Source of the DNA: Streptomyces sp. BA2 | Lineage (GTDB): Bacteria > Actinomycetota > Actinomycetes > Streptomycetales > Streptomycetaceae | DNA length: 64,000 nt | Direction of reading: 5' to 3' | Assembly (NCBI RefSeq): GCF_009769735.1 | Contig: NZ_WSRO01000002.1 | Span: 3,484,001-3,548,000 of the forward strand | In this document: piece after piece, positions 35,501-43,686 of the stretch | How positions within the stretch are numbered: the first letter of the stretch is position 1 | How the letters are laid out: every line of letters starts with the position of its first letter | The notes under the pieces: model-generated | The model's input: only the letters and a program-made list of their open reading frames with translations | What the model was told of the DNA's origin: nothing | Databases searched by the model: none | Translations under genes and position numbers: made by a program

Positions 35501-38461
35501 GTGCAACTGCGGCGCAGGAAGGGCGCGGCGGCCATCGCCGTCGCCGTCATCGCAGGCGCACTCAGTGGCGCCCCCGGCGCCGTCGCCGCCCCCGGCCTCC
35601 CCGGAAAGCCCGGCACCCCGGCCACCTCCCCGGACGACGACCGGGAGAGCGACGGCACCCTCCCCCCGGTCTGGCCCCGCCCCCAGTCGATGACCTCGGC
35701 CGGGGCCCCGGTCGCCGTCACCGGCGAGGTCGTCCTCGCCACCGGCAAGGACCCCGATCCGTACGCCATGGACGCCCTGCGCACCCTTCTCCGCGACGCG
35801 GGAGCCCGCAGGATCACGGAGGTCAAGGAGGGTGAGCAGCTCCCCGCGGGCGGCGGAAAGCTCGTCGTTCTTGCCGAAGGCGCGCGCGCCGACCAGGCGT
35901 TGCGCACCCTCGGCGCCCGCGCCCGTGGCGACCTCCCGTCCGGCGGCTACCGCCTCGCGGTGGGCCGGATCGGCGGCCAGGACACCATCGCCCTCGCGGG
36001 CGCGGGCGATGACGGCCTCTTCCACGGCGTCCAGACCCTGCGCCAGCTGGTCACGAAGAGCACCACCGAGAGCACCACCGGCGCAACCGGCGCAACCGTC
36101 CCGGGCGTCCAGATCCGTGACTGGCCCGGCACCGCGGTCCGCGGCATGACCGAGGGCTTCTACGGCACCCCGTGGACCCGCGAACAACGCCTGGACCAGC
36201 TCGACTTCATGGGCCGGACGAAGCAGAACCGCTATCTCTACGCACCCGGCGACGACCTCTACCGTCAGGCGCGCTGGCGCGAGCCGTACCCCGCCGACCA
36301 GCGCGCCGACTTCCGCGCCCTCGCCGAGCGGGCCAAGCGCAATCACGTGACGCTCGCCTGGGCCGTCGCCCCCGGCCAGGCCATGTGCATGTCGTCCGAC
36401 AAGGACATCAAGGCCCTCAACCGCAAGATCGACGCGATGTGGGCCCTCGGCGTACGCGCGTTCCAGCTGCAGTTCCAGGACGTCAGCTACAGCGAGTGGC
36501 ACTGCGACGCGGACGCCGACGCCTTCGGTTCGGGGCCCGAGGCCGCGGCGAAGGCGCAGTCGCGCGTCGCCAACGCCGTGTCCGCGCACCTGGCCGAGCG
36601 CCACCCCGGCGCGAAGCCGCTCTCGCTGATGCCGACGGAGTACTACCAGAACGGCTCCACGGAGTACCGCGACGCCATCGCGGCCCGGCTGGACGAGGGT
36701 GTCGAGGTGGCGTGGACCGGCGTCGGCGTGGTCCCCAAGACCATCACCGGGCGTGAACTGGCGGGCGCCCGCAAGGCGTTCGGCTCGCATCCGCTCGTGA
36801 CGATGGACAACTACCCCGTCAACGACTTCGCGCAGGACCGTATCTTCCTCGGCCCCTACACCGGCCGCGAGCCCGCCGTGGCCACCGGCTCGGCGGCGCT
36901 GCTCGGCAACGCCATGGAGCAGCCATCGGCGTCCCGCATCGCCCTCTTCACGGCAGCCGACTACGCGTGGAACCCCCGCGCCTACCGTCCGCACGAGTCC
37001 TGGCTCGCCGCGATCGACGACCTCTCGGGCGGTGACGCGTTGGCGCGGGGCGCCCTGCGGGCCCTCGCCGGCAATGACGCGTCGTCCGTGCTCGGCGCCG
37101 ACGAATCGGCGTACATGCGCCCGCTCATGGACGAATTCTGGCGCGCGCGTACGACGACGGACGCCGCCCGCATCGAGAAGTCCGCACAAGCCCTGCGGGA
37201 CGCCTTCACCGTCATGAAGGAGGCTCCGCAGCGGCTCGCCGACAGCGACCTCGACACCGAAGTGCGGCCCTGGGTGGAGCAGTTGGCGCGCTACGGGGCC
37301 GCCGGAGAGACGGCGGTCGACATGCTGCGCGCGCAGTCCGCCGGCGACGGCGCGGCCGCCTGGCGCGCCTCGCGCACCCTGACGGGACTCCAGAAGGACC
37401 TGAAGGCGGCTCGGGTGACCGTCGGCAAGGGCGTCCTCGCCCCCTTCCTGACGCGGTCGCAGAAGTCGTACGAGACGTGGGCGGGGCTCGACAGCGAGCA
37501 GGCGTCGGACCGCGCGACGGTCCGTGTCCCCCGCGCCCGCCCCCTCACGGCGGTGACGGTCCTGACCGACCCCGGCACCAAGGGCAGCGTCGAGGCCCAT
37601 GTCCCCGGCGAGGGCTGGCGCCGCATCGGCGCCCTGTCCGCCACGGGTTTCACCGAGGCCCAGCCCGCCAAGTCCAAGGAGACCGCCGACGCGGTCCGCG
37701 CCACGGTCACCGACGGCAAGGTCCGCCACGTGGTCCCCTGGTACGCCGACTCCCCCGCCGCCCGCTTCTCCCTGGCCCGCACCGAGGCCGACGTGGAGAT
37801 CGGCGGCGGCCCGCAGCGGGTCACCGCGAAGCTGACCTCCCTGCGCCCCGGCGACGTACGGGGCAAGGTGACGGCGAAGGCGCCCAAGGGCATCGAGGTG
37901 CGCACCCCGGAGAGGTCGACGCTGCCGCGCGGCACGCAGGTGGACGTCCCGGTCGACGTCACGGTCCCCGCGGGCACGCGCTCGGGGACGTACGAGATCC
38001 CGGTCACCTTCGACGGCCAGACCAGGACGGTCTCGATCCGCGCCTACCCGCGCACGGAAGGACCCGACCTGGCGCGCGGCGCGAAGGCCTCCTCCTCGGG
38101 CGACGAGACGAAGGACTTCCCGGCGTCCGGCGCCAACGACGGCGACCCCACGACCCGCTGGTCGTCGCCGGTCGAGGACGGCGCCTGGTGGCAGATGGAG
38201 CTCGCGGAGCCGGTCAGGCTCGGCCAGGTCGTCCTGCGCTGGCAGGACGCGTACGCGGCGGGCTACCGCGTGCAGACCTCCGCGGACGGCAGGACCTGGC
38301 GCACGGCGGCCACCGTCAAGGACGGCAAGGGCGGCCGCGAGGCGGTCCGCATGGACGCCCGCGACACCCGCTACATCCGCGTCCAGGGCGACAAGCGGGC
38401 CACGCGCTTCGGCTACTCGCTGTGGTCGGTGGAGGCGTACGAGGTGGCTGACGGCTCATAG
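35501..38461 (+). CDS. Secreted beta-N-acetylglucosaminidase-like protein (GH84) with CBM32-type domain
   Basis: 986-aa exported protein. A signal peptide (RRKGAAAIAVAVIAGALSGA, ending in AVAAP) is followed by an N-terminal hexosaminidase b-type domain. The GH84 barrel runs from about residue 205 (VRGMTEGFYGTPWT) and includes MDNYPVNDF. A helical region, a NEW3-like beta domain (THSGTYEIPVTFDG-type) and a C-terminal F5/8 type C (CBM32) domain from about residue 860 complete it. Where GH84 enzymes have a catalytic Asp-Asp pair, this one reads Q326-D327 (FQDVSYSEW), losing the residue that normally positions the N-acetyl group. It may act on N-acetylglucosaminides or be altered in activity. GTG 35501 follows GGAGAGG. 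Confidence 0.87.
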   Translation: MQLRRRKGAAAIAVAVIAGALSGAPGAVAAPGLPGKPGTPATSPDDDRESDGTLPPVWPRPQSMTSAGAPVAVTGEVVLATGKDPDPYAMDALRTLLRDAGARRITEVKEGEQLPAGGGKLVVLAEGARADQALRTLGARARGDLPSGGYRLAVGRIGGQDTIALAGAGDDGLFHGVQTLRQLVTKSTTESTTGATGATVPGVQIRDWPGTAVRGMTEGFYGTPWTREQRLDQLDFMGRTKQNRYLYAPGDDLYRQARWREPYPADQRADFRALAERAKRNHVTLAWAVAPGQAMCMSSDKDIKALNRKIDAMWALGVRAFQLQFQDVSYSEWHCDADADAFGSGPEAAAKAQSRVANAVSAHLAERHPGAKPLSLMPTEYYQNGSTEYRDAIAARLDEGVEVAWTGVGVVPKTITGRELAGARKAFGSHPLVTMDNYPVNDFAQDRIFLGPYTGREPAVATGSAALLGNAMEQPSASRIALFTAADYAWNPRAYRPHESWLAAIDDLSGGDALARGALRALAGNDASSVLGADESAYMRPLMDEFWRARTTTDAARIEKSAQALRDAFTVMKEAPQRLADSDLDTEVRPWVEQLARYGAAGETAVDMLRAQSAGDGAAAWRASRTLTGLQKDLKAARVTVGKGVLAPFLTRSQKSYETWAGLDSEQASDRATVRVPRARPLTAVTVLTDPGTKGSVEAHVPGEGWRRIGALSATGFTEAQPAKSKETADAVRATVTDGKVRHVVPWYADSPAARFSLARTEADVEIGGGPQRVTAKLTSLRPGDVRGKVTAKAPKGIEVRTPERSTLPRGTQVDVPVDVTVPAGTRSGTYEIPVTFDGQTRTVSIRAYPRTEGPDLARGAKASSSGDETKDFPASGANDGDPTTRWSSPVEDGAWWQMELAEPVRLGQVVLRWQDAYAAGYRVQTSADGRTWRTAATVKDGKGGREAVRMDARDTRYIRVQGDKRATRFGYSLWSVEAYEVADGS

Positions 38462-38558
38462 GCGGGCCGGGACCGTCGACAAGATGGCTGCGGGACTTGC
38501 CAGTTGAGCGTTCGGACGCGCGATGATGGACGGGAAGCCTCGTCGGGGGAGGATCGAC

Positions 38559-39902
38559 ATGCGGTTACGGGCGCGCCGACCGGACGCGCGGCTCTCGTGT
38601 GCCGTTCTGCTGTACGAAGGCGATGGCGATTCCGATGGGCCGGACGCCTATCGCCACCGGCCCGCCTGCGAGAACGATCCGTACTGCGACGGGTACGACC
38701 CGGTGTACGGACATCCTCTCGACTGTGAGCACGGCCCGTACGAACGGCACCGGCGGGACCGCGAGCGGCGGCCGTCCGGGCCTCCCCCTGCCACGCGAGC
38801 CGTCCGGGACGCCCTGACCCGCTGGCCCGACAGTCTCTTCCGCACCGAGCCGGGCCGTGTCGCCGTGCTCGACAGCGCCTCCTCCGAAGGCACGTACCTG
38901 CTCCGGTCCACCGTCGGGCGCGCGCGCGATCTGCTGCTCGTCCACTACGCGGGCACCATGGACGCGGGTGACCCTTACGGTCGCTCCCGCGGCCGGAGGG
39001 GCCTGCTCCTCTCCGATCTGTTCGAACTCATCGAGGGGACCCCGGCCCGGCACATCGTCGTGGTCCTGGAACCGGACCGGCCGACCGAGATCTCCCTCGC
39101 GGAGGCGCTCCACCATCGGTACGGGTACCTGCTGCGGCACTTCCAGGGCCATCTCACGCTGATCGTCGCCGACCCGATCCACCGGATGCCCCGCCCGTTC
39201 CTGGCCGACGCGCTCGGCGGCGACCAACCGCTCTCCGTGCGCTCGCTCGCCACCCAGCCGCGGGCCCGGGTCCTGATGCGGGCGGACGGACGTGACGTAC
39301 GGCTCACCGGGTCCGGACGGCGCGGCGGCCGGGAGCCCGTGGTCAGGAACCGCACCCGCGCCCTCAACCAGTCGCTCGCCCGCACCGGCCCCGCCCTGGC
39401 CAAGGCCCGCAAGGCCACCGCTTCCGCGCTCTCCGCGGCCGCGCCTTTCGCCCTCCTTCTCCTCGCCGTCGCGGTGGTCGCGGGCGGGCTCCTCGCGCTG
39501 CTGCGGGCGTTGCCGCCGATGCGGGGGACGTGGGGAGCCGCGGCGCTGCTCGGGCTGTGGGCGGTGCTCGCCGTCATCGGGATCGTCGGCGCCCGGCTGC
39601 GGACGCCGCCCGCCCGCGCCCGCCCGCCCGGCACGGCGCCCCCCGAGCCCCGGAGCCGCGCGTTCATGGACGGCATGTGGACGGCGTGGGGGTTCCCCGG
39701 TCCGTCGACAGACACCGCCGGGCGCCCCCGGCAGCCGGTCCCGCCGCGCCCCACCCGTGAGGAGAGCCGGGCCGCGGTCGAGCGGTCCCTCAACGCCCTG
39801 TACGCCCGGCTGCCCGTGCCCCAGATGCGGGCGCCGGACCCGCCCCCACCCCCGGCATCGCCCTCATCCCCTTCGCCCGACGACAACGGGACCACTCCAT
39901 GA
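38559..39902 (+). CDS. Membrane protein with inactive caspase-like N-terminal domain
   Basis: 447-aa protein. Residues ~85-190 follow the plan of actinobacterial caspase-like domains: DALTRWPDSLFR, a VAVLDSAS strand, DLLLVHYAG and a RHIVVVLEP strand. Where active members have YYSGHG and LDCC, this has YAGTMD and VLEPDR, so the catalytic His and Cys are both missing. Two membrane helices follow (APFALLLLAVAVVAGGLLAL; AALLGLWAVLAVIGIVGARL), then a Pro-rich cytoplasmic tail. The N-terminus has a His/Cys/Asp-rich stretch. ATG 38559 follows GGGGGAGG. It overlaps the next gene by 4 bp. The caspase-fold reading is inference from pattern. Confidence 0.7.
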   Translation: MRLRARRPDARLSCAVLLYEGDGDSDGPDAYRHRPACENDPYCDGYDPVYGHPLDCEHGPYERHRRDRERRPSGPPPATRAVRDALTRWPDSLFRTEPGRVAVLDSASSEGTYLLRSTVGRARDLLLVHYAGTMDAGDPYGRSRGRRGLLLSDLFELIEGTPARHIVVVLEPDRPTEISLAEALHHRYGYLLRHFQGHLTLIVADPIHRMPRPFLADALGGDQPLSVRSLATQPRARVLMRADGRDVRLTGSGRRGGREPVVRNRTRALNQSLARTGPALAKARKATASALSAAAPFALLLLAVAVVAGGLLALLRALPPMRGTWGAAALLGLWAVLAVIGIVGARLRTPPARARPPGTAPPEPRSRAFMDGMWTAWGFPGPSTDTAGRPRQPVPPRPTREESRAAVERSLNALYARLPVPQMRAPDPPPPPASPSSPSPDDNGTTP

Positions 39903-40351
39903 CCGCCCCCGTCCCACCCCGATCCCCGGAACCGGAAGACCCGCCGGCGCCGGAGACATCACCGGAGCCCGCGGTGCCACCCGCGACCGGTGAGTACCGC
40001 GAGCTGCCGTCCGGCGAGCAGATGAGGATCTGGAACGAGTTGGTGTCCGACTCGGCCGAGCGGATGCTGTCGCTCGTCGAGCAGGAATTCCAGATGAAGA
40101 ACAAGCTCGTCGACCAGCGGGTCCAGGACGCCGAGCACAACCGCCGTCTCGACCTGGTCAACGTGTGGTTCAGGGCGGCGGGCCTGGTGACCGGCGTGGT
40201 CCTGGGCTCGGGCGGGATCGTCGGCTACCTCTGGATCGCCAAGTACTGCGTGGACCACGGCTCGGCGGGCGCCGGCGCGGGTCTGCTCGGCGGGGGCGTC
40301 GCGGCACTGGCGGCCGTGATCACGGCTGTGCAGCGCCGCAACGGCCAGTGA
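39899..40351 (+). CDS. DUF2335-like small membrane protein
   Basis: 150-aa protein. A Pro-rich N-terminus leads to an amphipathic, probably coiled-coil segment (SAERMLSLVEQEFQMKNKLV, DQRVQDAEHNRR). Two membrane helices follow (GLVTGVVLGSGGIVGYLWIA; GGGVAALAAVITAVQ). The pattern matches DUF2335 predicted membrane proteins, of unknown function. Start ATG overlaps the stop of the pseudo-caspase gene (ATGA), so the two products are made together and may interact. A long hairpin ends the unit. Confidence 0.8.
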   Translation: MTAPVPPRSPEPEDPPAPETSPEPAVPPATGEYRELPSGEQMRIWNELVSDSAERMLSLVEQEFQMKNKLVDQRVQDAEHNRRLDLVNVWFRAAGLVTGVVLGSGGIVGYLWIAKYCVDHGSAGAGAGLLGGGVAALAAVITAVQRRNGQ

Positions 40352-40389
40352 CGTGGGGCCGGGACGGGCTCGCCCGTCCCGGCCCCACG
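40352..40389. terminator. Strong bidirectional terminator
   Basis: 18-bp perfect arms (40352-40369, 40372-40389) around a 2-nt centre, starting directly after the DUF2335-like stop. It faces the convergent HNH gene. Confidence 0.9.
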
Positions 40390-40418
40390 CCCCGGCCCCA
40401 CGTAAAAGCCCGGATCTC

Positions 40419-40955
40419 TCAGGCAGAAATGCCGTCGATCCGGGCCATCGCGTCGTCCGCGCCGAACGGCTGCAAGTACGGCAGCCAGCGCGGATCCCTA
40501 TGCCCGGTCCCGATGATGCGCCACGCGAGCCCCGAGGGCGGCGCGGGCTTGTGACGCAGGCGCCACCCCAGCTCCATGAGGTGACGGTCCGCCTTGGTGT
40601 GGTTGCAGCGGCGGCAGGACGCCACCACGTTCTCCCAGGCGTGCTGACCGCCACGGCTCTTCGGAATGACGTGGTCGACGCTGGTTGCGACGCCACCGCA
40701 GTACATGCACCGACCGCCGTCGCGGGCGAAGAGCGCCCGCCTGGTCAGAGGAACGGGCCCCCTGTAAGGGACCCGGACGAACCGCTTGAGGCGGACCACG
40801 CTGGGTGCGGGGACAGTGCGCGTAGCGCTGTGCATGAAGGCGCCGGATTCCTCGAGGCAGAGAGCCTTGTTCTCCAGGACGAGGACGAGCGCGCGGCGGA
40901 GCGGTACGACGCCTAGGGGCTCGTACGACGCGTTGAGGACCAGGACGTGCGGCAC
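40419..40955 (-). CDS. HNH endonuclease
   Basis: 178-aa protein with a complete HNH module: zinc Cys C83 and C86 (CMYCGG), D94-H95 (VDHVIPKSRGG), N109 (WENVV), and C114 and C117 with the final NH (CRRCNHTKAD). The N-terminal half (VLVLNASYEPLGVVPLRRAL) is the typical short Streptomyces HNH form. It probably nicks or cleaves DNA and may act in restriction or repair; the partner is unknown. GTG 40955 has AAGGAGG 5 bp upstream. No methylase or phage gene is adjacent. Confidence 0.93.
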   Translation of the reverse strand: MPHVLVLNASYEPLGVVPLRRALVLVLENKALCLEESGAFMHSATRTVPAPSVVRLKRFVRVPYRGPVPLTRRALFARDGGRCMYCGGVATSVDHVIPKSRGGQHAWENVVASCRRCNHTKADRHLMELGWRLRHKPAPPSGLAWRIIGTGHRDPRWLPYLQPFGADDAMARIDGISA

Positions 40956-41037
40956 GGATGCCTCCTTGTACGCCGGCGGCGCGTGGCTCGCGCCGGGACG
41001 ATCTGTAGCCAGTCTCCCCTCATGCCTGGTCCAAGCG

Positions 41038-41196
41038 CCAGCATGTGCTGGTAACGGGCTCGGAGTGTTTTCGACCACACAAGTGCAACACCCTCATCTT
41101 CCCCAGGTGAGCACTGTCTCTCCCTCGAACATGACAACGATCCACACACAATGCCCCGTTAGTGTGGTGTCTCTGCCCGGCGCATCTCCTGGGCAG
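41038..41196 (+). promoter_or_regulatory. Palindromes in the mscS upstream region
   Basis: Three inverted repeats precede the channel gene: CCAGCA-TG-TGCTGG (41038-41051), CCACAC / GTGTGG (41142-41167) and CTGCCC / GGGCAG (41173-41196). The last lies in the likely 5' untranslated region. No regulator is assigned. Confidence 0.35.
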
Positions 41197-41221
41197 GCCG
41201 CTATGCCTGGAGGTACCTGCC

Positions 41222-42304
41222 GTGTTCCTGTCCGTCCTGTCAGCAGCCGGAACGGACCCGGACGACAATCCAACGCCGAAGTCCCCGACCCTCGAAGACG
41301 CCCAGGAGAGCGCGACGAACGCCGCGAGCTGGGTCGAGCAGAACTGGTCGGCGTGGCTGGGCATCGGGCTCCGCATCCTGCTGATCGTCGCCGTCGCCGT
41401 CGTCCTGCGCGTGGTCATCCGGCGTTCGATCACCAAGCTCATAGAGCGCATGAACCGCACGGCACAGTCCGTGAACGGAACGGCGCTCGGCGGTCTCCTC
41501 GTGAACGTGGAGCGGCGCCGCCAGCGCTCGCAGGCCATCGGTTCGGTGCTGCGCTCGGTGGCGTCATTCCTGATCCTCGGCACAGCCGCCCTTATGATCC
41601 TGGGCACGTTCCAGATCAACCTCGCCCCACTGCTCGCCTCGGCGGGTGTCGCGGGTGTGGCGATCGGTTTCGGCGCCCGGAACTTGGTCACGGACTTCCT
41701 CTCCGGCGTCTTCATGATTCTTGAGGACCAGTACGGGGTGGGCGACTCGATCGACGCGGGCGTGGCGTCCGGCGAGGTGATCGAGGTGGGTCTGCGCGTG
41801 ACGAAGCTGCGCGGCGACAACGGCGAGATCTGGTACGTCCGCAACGGCGAGGTCAAGCGCATCGGCAACCTCAGCCAGGGCTGGGCCACGGCGGGCGTCG
41901 ACGTGACGGTCCGCCCGGACGAGGACCTGGAGAAGGTCCGGGCGAAGCTGCTCGAAGTCGGGGAGACCATGGCCAAGGACGAGCCGTGGAACGAGCGCCT
42001 GTGGGGCCCGGTCGAGGTGCTCGGCCTGGACAGCGTGCTGCTCGAATCGATGGTCGTACGGGTCTCCGCGAAGACGATGCCGGGCAACGCGCTCGGTGTG
42101 GAGCGTGAGCTGCGCTGGCGCATCAAGCGGGCGTTCGACGAGGCGGGCATCCGCATCGTGGGCGGCCTCCCGCTCCAGGCAACGGAGGAGACGGCGGCCG
42201 ACCCGTCGGCGGGCGTCGCGGCTCCCTCGGCGTACGCCTCCACGACCTCGCCGCAGTCGCTCGCCGCCTCGCCGATAACCCCGCCCCCGAACCTCGCGAA
42301 GTAG
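41222..42304 (+). CDS. MscS-family mechanosensitive ion channel
   Basis: 360-aa membrane protein. Two or three N-terminal helices (WLGIGLRILLIVAVAVVLRV; SVASFLILGTAALMILGTFQ) lead to the MscS pore helix and beta domain: GVAGVAIGFGARNLVTDFLS and ILEDQYGVGDSI. It opens under membrane tension to release solutes on osmotic downshift. The last ~40 residues are Ala/Pro/Ser-rich and disordered. GTG 41222 has GGAGG 8 bp upstream; the ORF could start earlier but has no better site. A terminator follows. Confidence 0.93.
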   Translation: MFLSVLSAAGTDPDDNPTPKSPTLEDAQESATNAASWVEQNWSAWLGIGLRILLIVAVAVVLRVVIRRSITKLIERMNRTAQSVNGTALGGLLVNVERRRQRSQAIGSVLRSVASFLILGTAALMILGTFQINLAPLLASAGVAGVAIGFGARNLVTDFLSGVFMILEDQYGVGDSIDAGVASGEVIEVGLRVTKLRGDNGEIWYVRNGEVKRIGNLSQGWATAGVDVTVRPDEDLEKVRAKLLEVGETMAKDEPWNERLWGPVEVLGLDSVLLESMVVRVSAKTMPGNALGVERELRWRIKRAFDEAGIRIVGGLPLQATEETAADPSAGVAAPSAYASTTSPQSLAASPITPPPNLAK

Positions 42305-42351
42305 CTCCCGCCGAGGAGATCCACCCCCTCAGGCGCACCCCGTGCAACGCC

Positions 42352-42390
42352 ACGCCCCCGCAGGTAACGACTTGGTTGCCGCGGGGGCGT
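42352..42390 (+). terminator. Terminator after mscS
   Basis: Arms ACGCCCCCGC and GCGGGGGCGT (10 bp), extended inward by GGTAAC / GTTGCC with one wobble pair. It isolates the channel gene from the csn operon. Confidence 0.8.
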
Positions 42391-42437
42391 TCGCTATTGA
42401 CGGCTCATTCACGCCAGCCTTACGGTCCTCACCAATT

Positions 42438-42458
42438 GGAAAGTTTCCTAACAGTTAG
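42438..42458 (+). promoter_or_regulatory. Double palindromic operator of csnR
   Basis: Two odd palindromes share one base: GGAAAGTTTCC (42438-42448) and CTAACAGTTAG (42448-42458). The first has the GGAAA/TTTCC form I recall for the CsnR operator in S. lividans. The site is 27 bp before the csnR start, so autoregulation is expected. Confidence 0.75.
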
Positions 42459-42484
42459 CGGCCGGCCAAAAGTAAGGTGACGTC

Positions 42485-43636
42485 ATGGCAGCAGCGGGCA
42501 CCACTCCGGGCACCCCGAGCGTCCTGCGCGCCATGAACGACCGGGCCGTCCTCGACCTCCTCGTCGCGCACGGCCCCCTCACCCGCACCCGCATCGGTGA
42601 GCTGACCGGGCTCTCCAAGCCCACCACCTCGCAGCTCCTCGGGCGGCTCGAAGCGGCCGGGCTCGTGCACACCACCGGCAGCCTCAGCGGCCGGCCGGGG
42701 CCCAACGCCCTGCTCTACGAGATCGACCCGGGCGCCGCCCACGTCGCCGCGCTCTCCGCCGACCCCACCGGGATCACCGCGCTCGTCGCCGACATCACCG
42801 GCACCGTCCTCGGCCGGGAGCGCGTAGAAGCCGATGCCGTGGCCGAGGACGTGCGCCACCGCACCGCACAGCTCGTCGCGGAGGCCGTCGACGGCGCCCT
42901 GCGCCAGGCAGGCCTCGGCCACGACGACCTGCGGGCCGCTGTCATCGGTACCCCCGGCGCCATCGACCCGCAGACCGGCCAGCTCCGCTACGCCCCCCAC
43001 CTGCCGGGCTGGCACTCCCGCACCCTGCGCGACGACCTCGCCGCCGTCCTCGGCACCCCCGTCGACATCGAGAACGACGTGAATCTGGCCGCCGTCGCCG
43101 AGCAGTACGAGGGCGCCGCCCAGGACAACGACAACTACGTACTGACCTGGCTCGACGAAGGTGTCGGCGCCGCCATCGTGCTCGGCGGCACCCTGCTGCG
43201 CGGCGCGACCGGCGGCGCGGGCGAGATCGGCTACATGCCGCTCCCGGGCGCCCCGCTGGAGCGCGCGGACTCGGAGAACGGCGGCGGCTTCGAGAGCCTC
43301 GTCTCCGCGTACGTCGTGCGCGAACTCACCGGTGGCGGCGCGACGTTGGAGGAGGTCATGGCCGACGACGCCGCGCTCGGCGAAGTCGCGCGGCGTATCG
43401 CCACCGGCATCGCCGCCGTCGTCGCCGTCGTCGACCCCGAACTCGTCGTGCTCTCCGGCTCGGTGGCCCAGGCGGGCGGCGACAAGCTGCGCGTCAGGGT
43501 CGAGGAGGAGCTGACCGGCCTCGCGCTGCCCCGCCCCCAGATCCGCATCAGCGAACTCGACGGCGACCCCATCCTCACCGGCGCCCTCCGCTCGGCCCTC
43601 ACCCAGGCCCGCGACCAGGTCTTCAACACAGCCTGA
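42485..43636 (+). CDS. csnR: ROK-family transcriptional repressor, CsnR-like
   Basis: 383-aa repressor. An N-terminal winged HTH (VAHGPLTRTRIGELTGLSKP, TTSQLLGRLEAAGLV) precedes a ROK domain (residues ~85-380) with IGTPGAIDPQTGQL, DIENDVNLAAVAEQY and EGVGAAIVLGG. The ROK domain binds sugar ligands. Its place at the head of a binding-protein / two-permease / GH4 / kinase operon is the csnR-E-F-G-H-K order known from S. lividans and S. coelicolor, where CsnR controls chitosan-oligosaccharide use. AAGGTG lies 5 bp before ATG 42485. The name rests on synteny and the operator, not on a database search. Confidence 0.86.
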   Translation: MAAAGTTPGTPSVLRAMNDRAVLDLLVAHGPLTRTRIGELTGLSKPTTSQLLGRLEAAGLVHTTGSLSGRPGPNALLYEIDPGAAHVAALSADPTGITALVADITGTVLGRERVEADAVAEDVRHRTAQLVAEAVDGALRQAGLGHDDLRAAVIGTPGAIDPQTGQLRYAPHLPGWHSRTLRDDLAAVLGTPVDIENDVNLAAVAEQYEGAAQDNDNYVLTWLDEGVGAAIVLGGTLLRGATGGAGEIGYMPLPGAPLERADSENGGGFESLVSAYVVRELTGGGATLEEVMADDAALGEVARRIATGIAAVVAVVDPELVVLSGSVAQAGGDKLRVRVEEELTGLALPRPQIRISELDGDPILTGALRSALTQARDQVFNTA

Positions 43637-43686
43637 TCCCCCCTCCCCCGCCAGACCAACTCCCCTCCCCGCAAAGGAAGTCCGCC

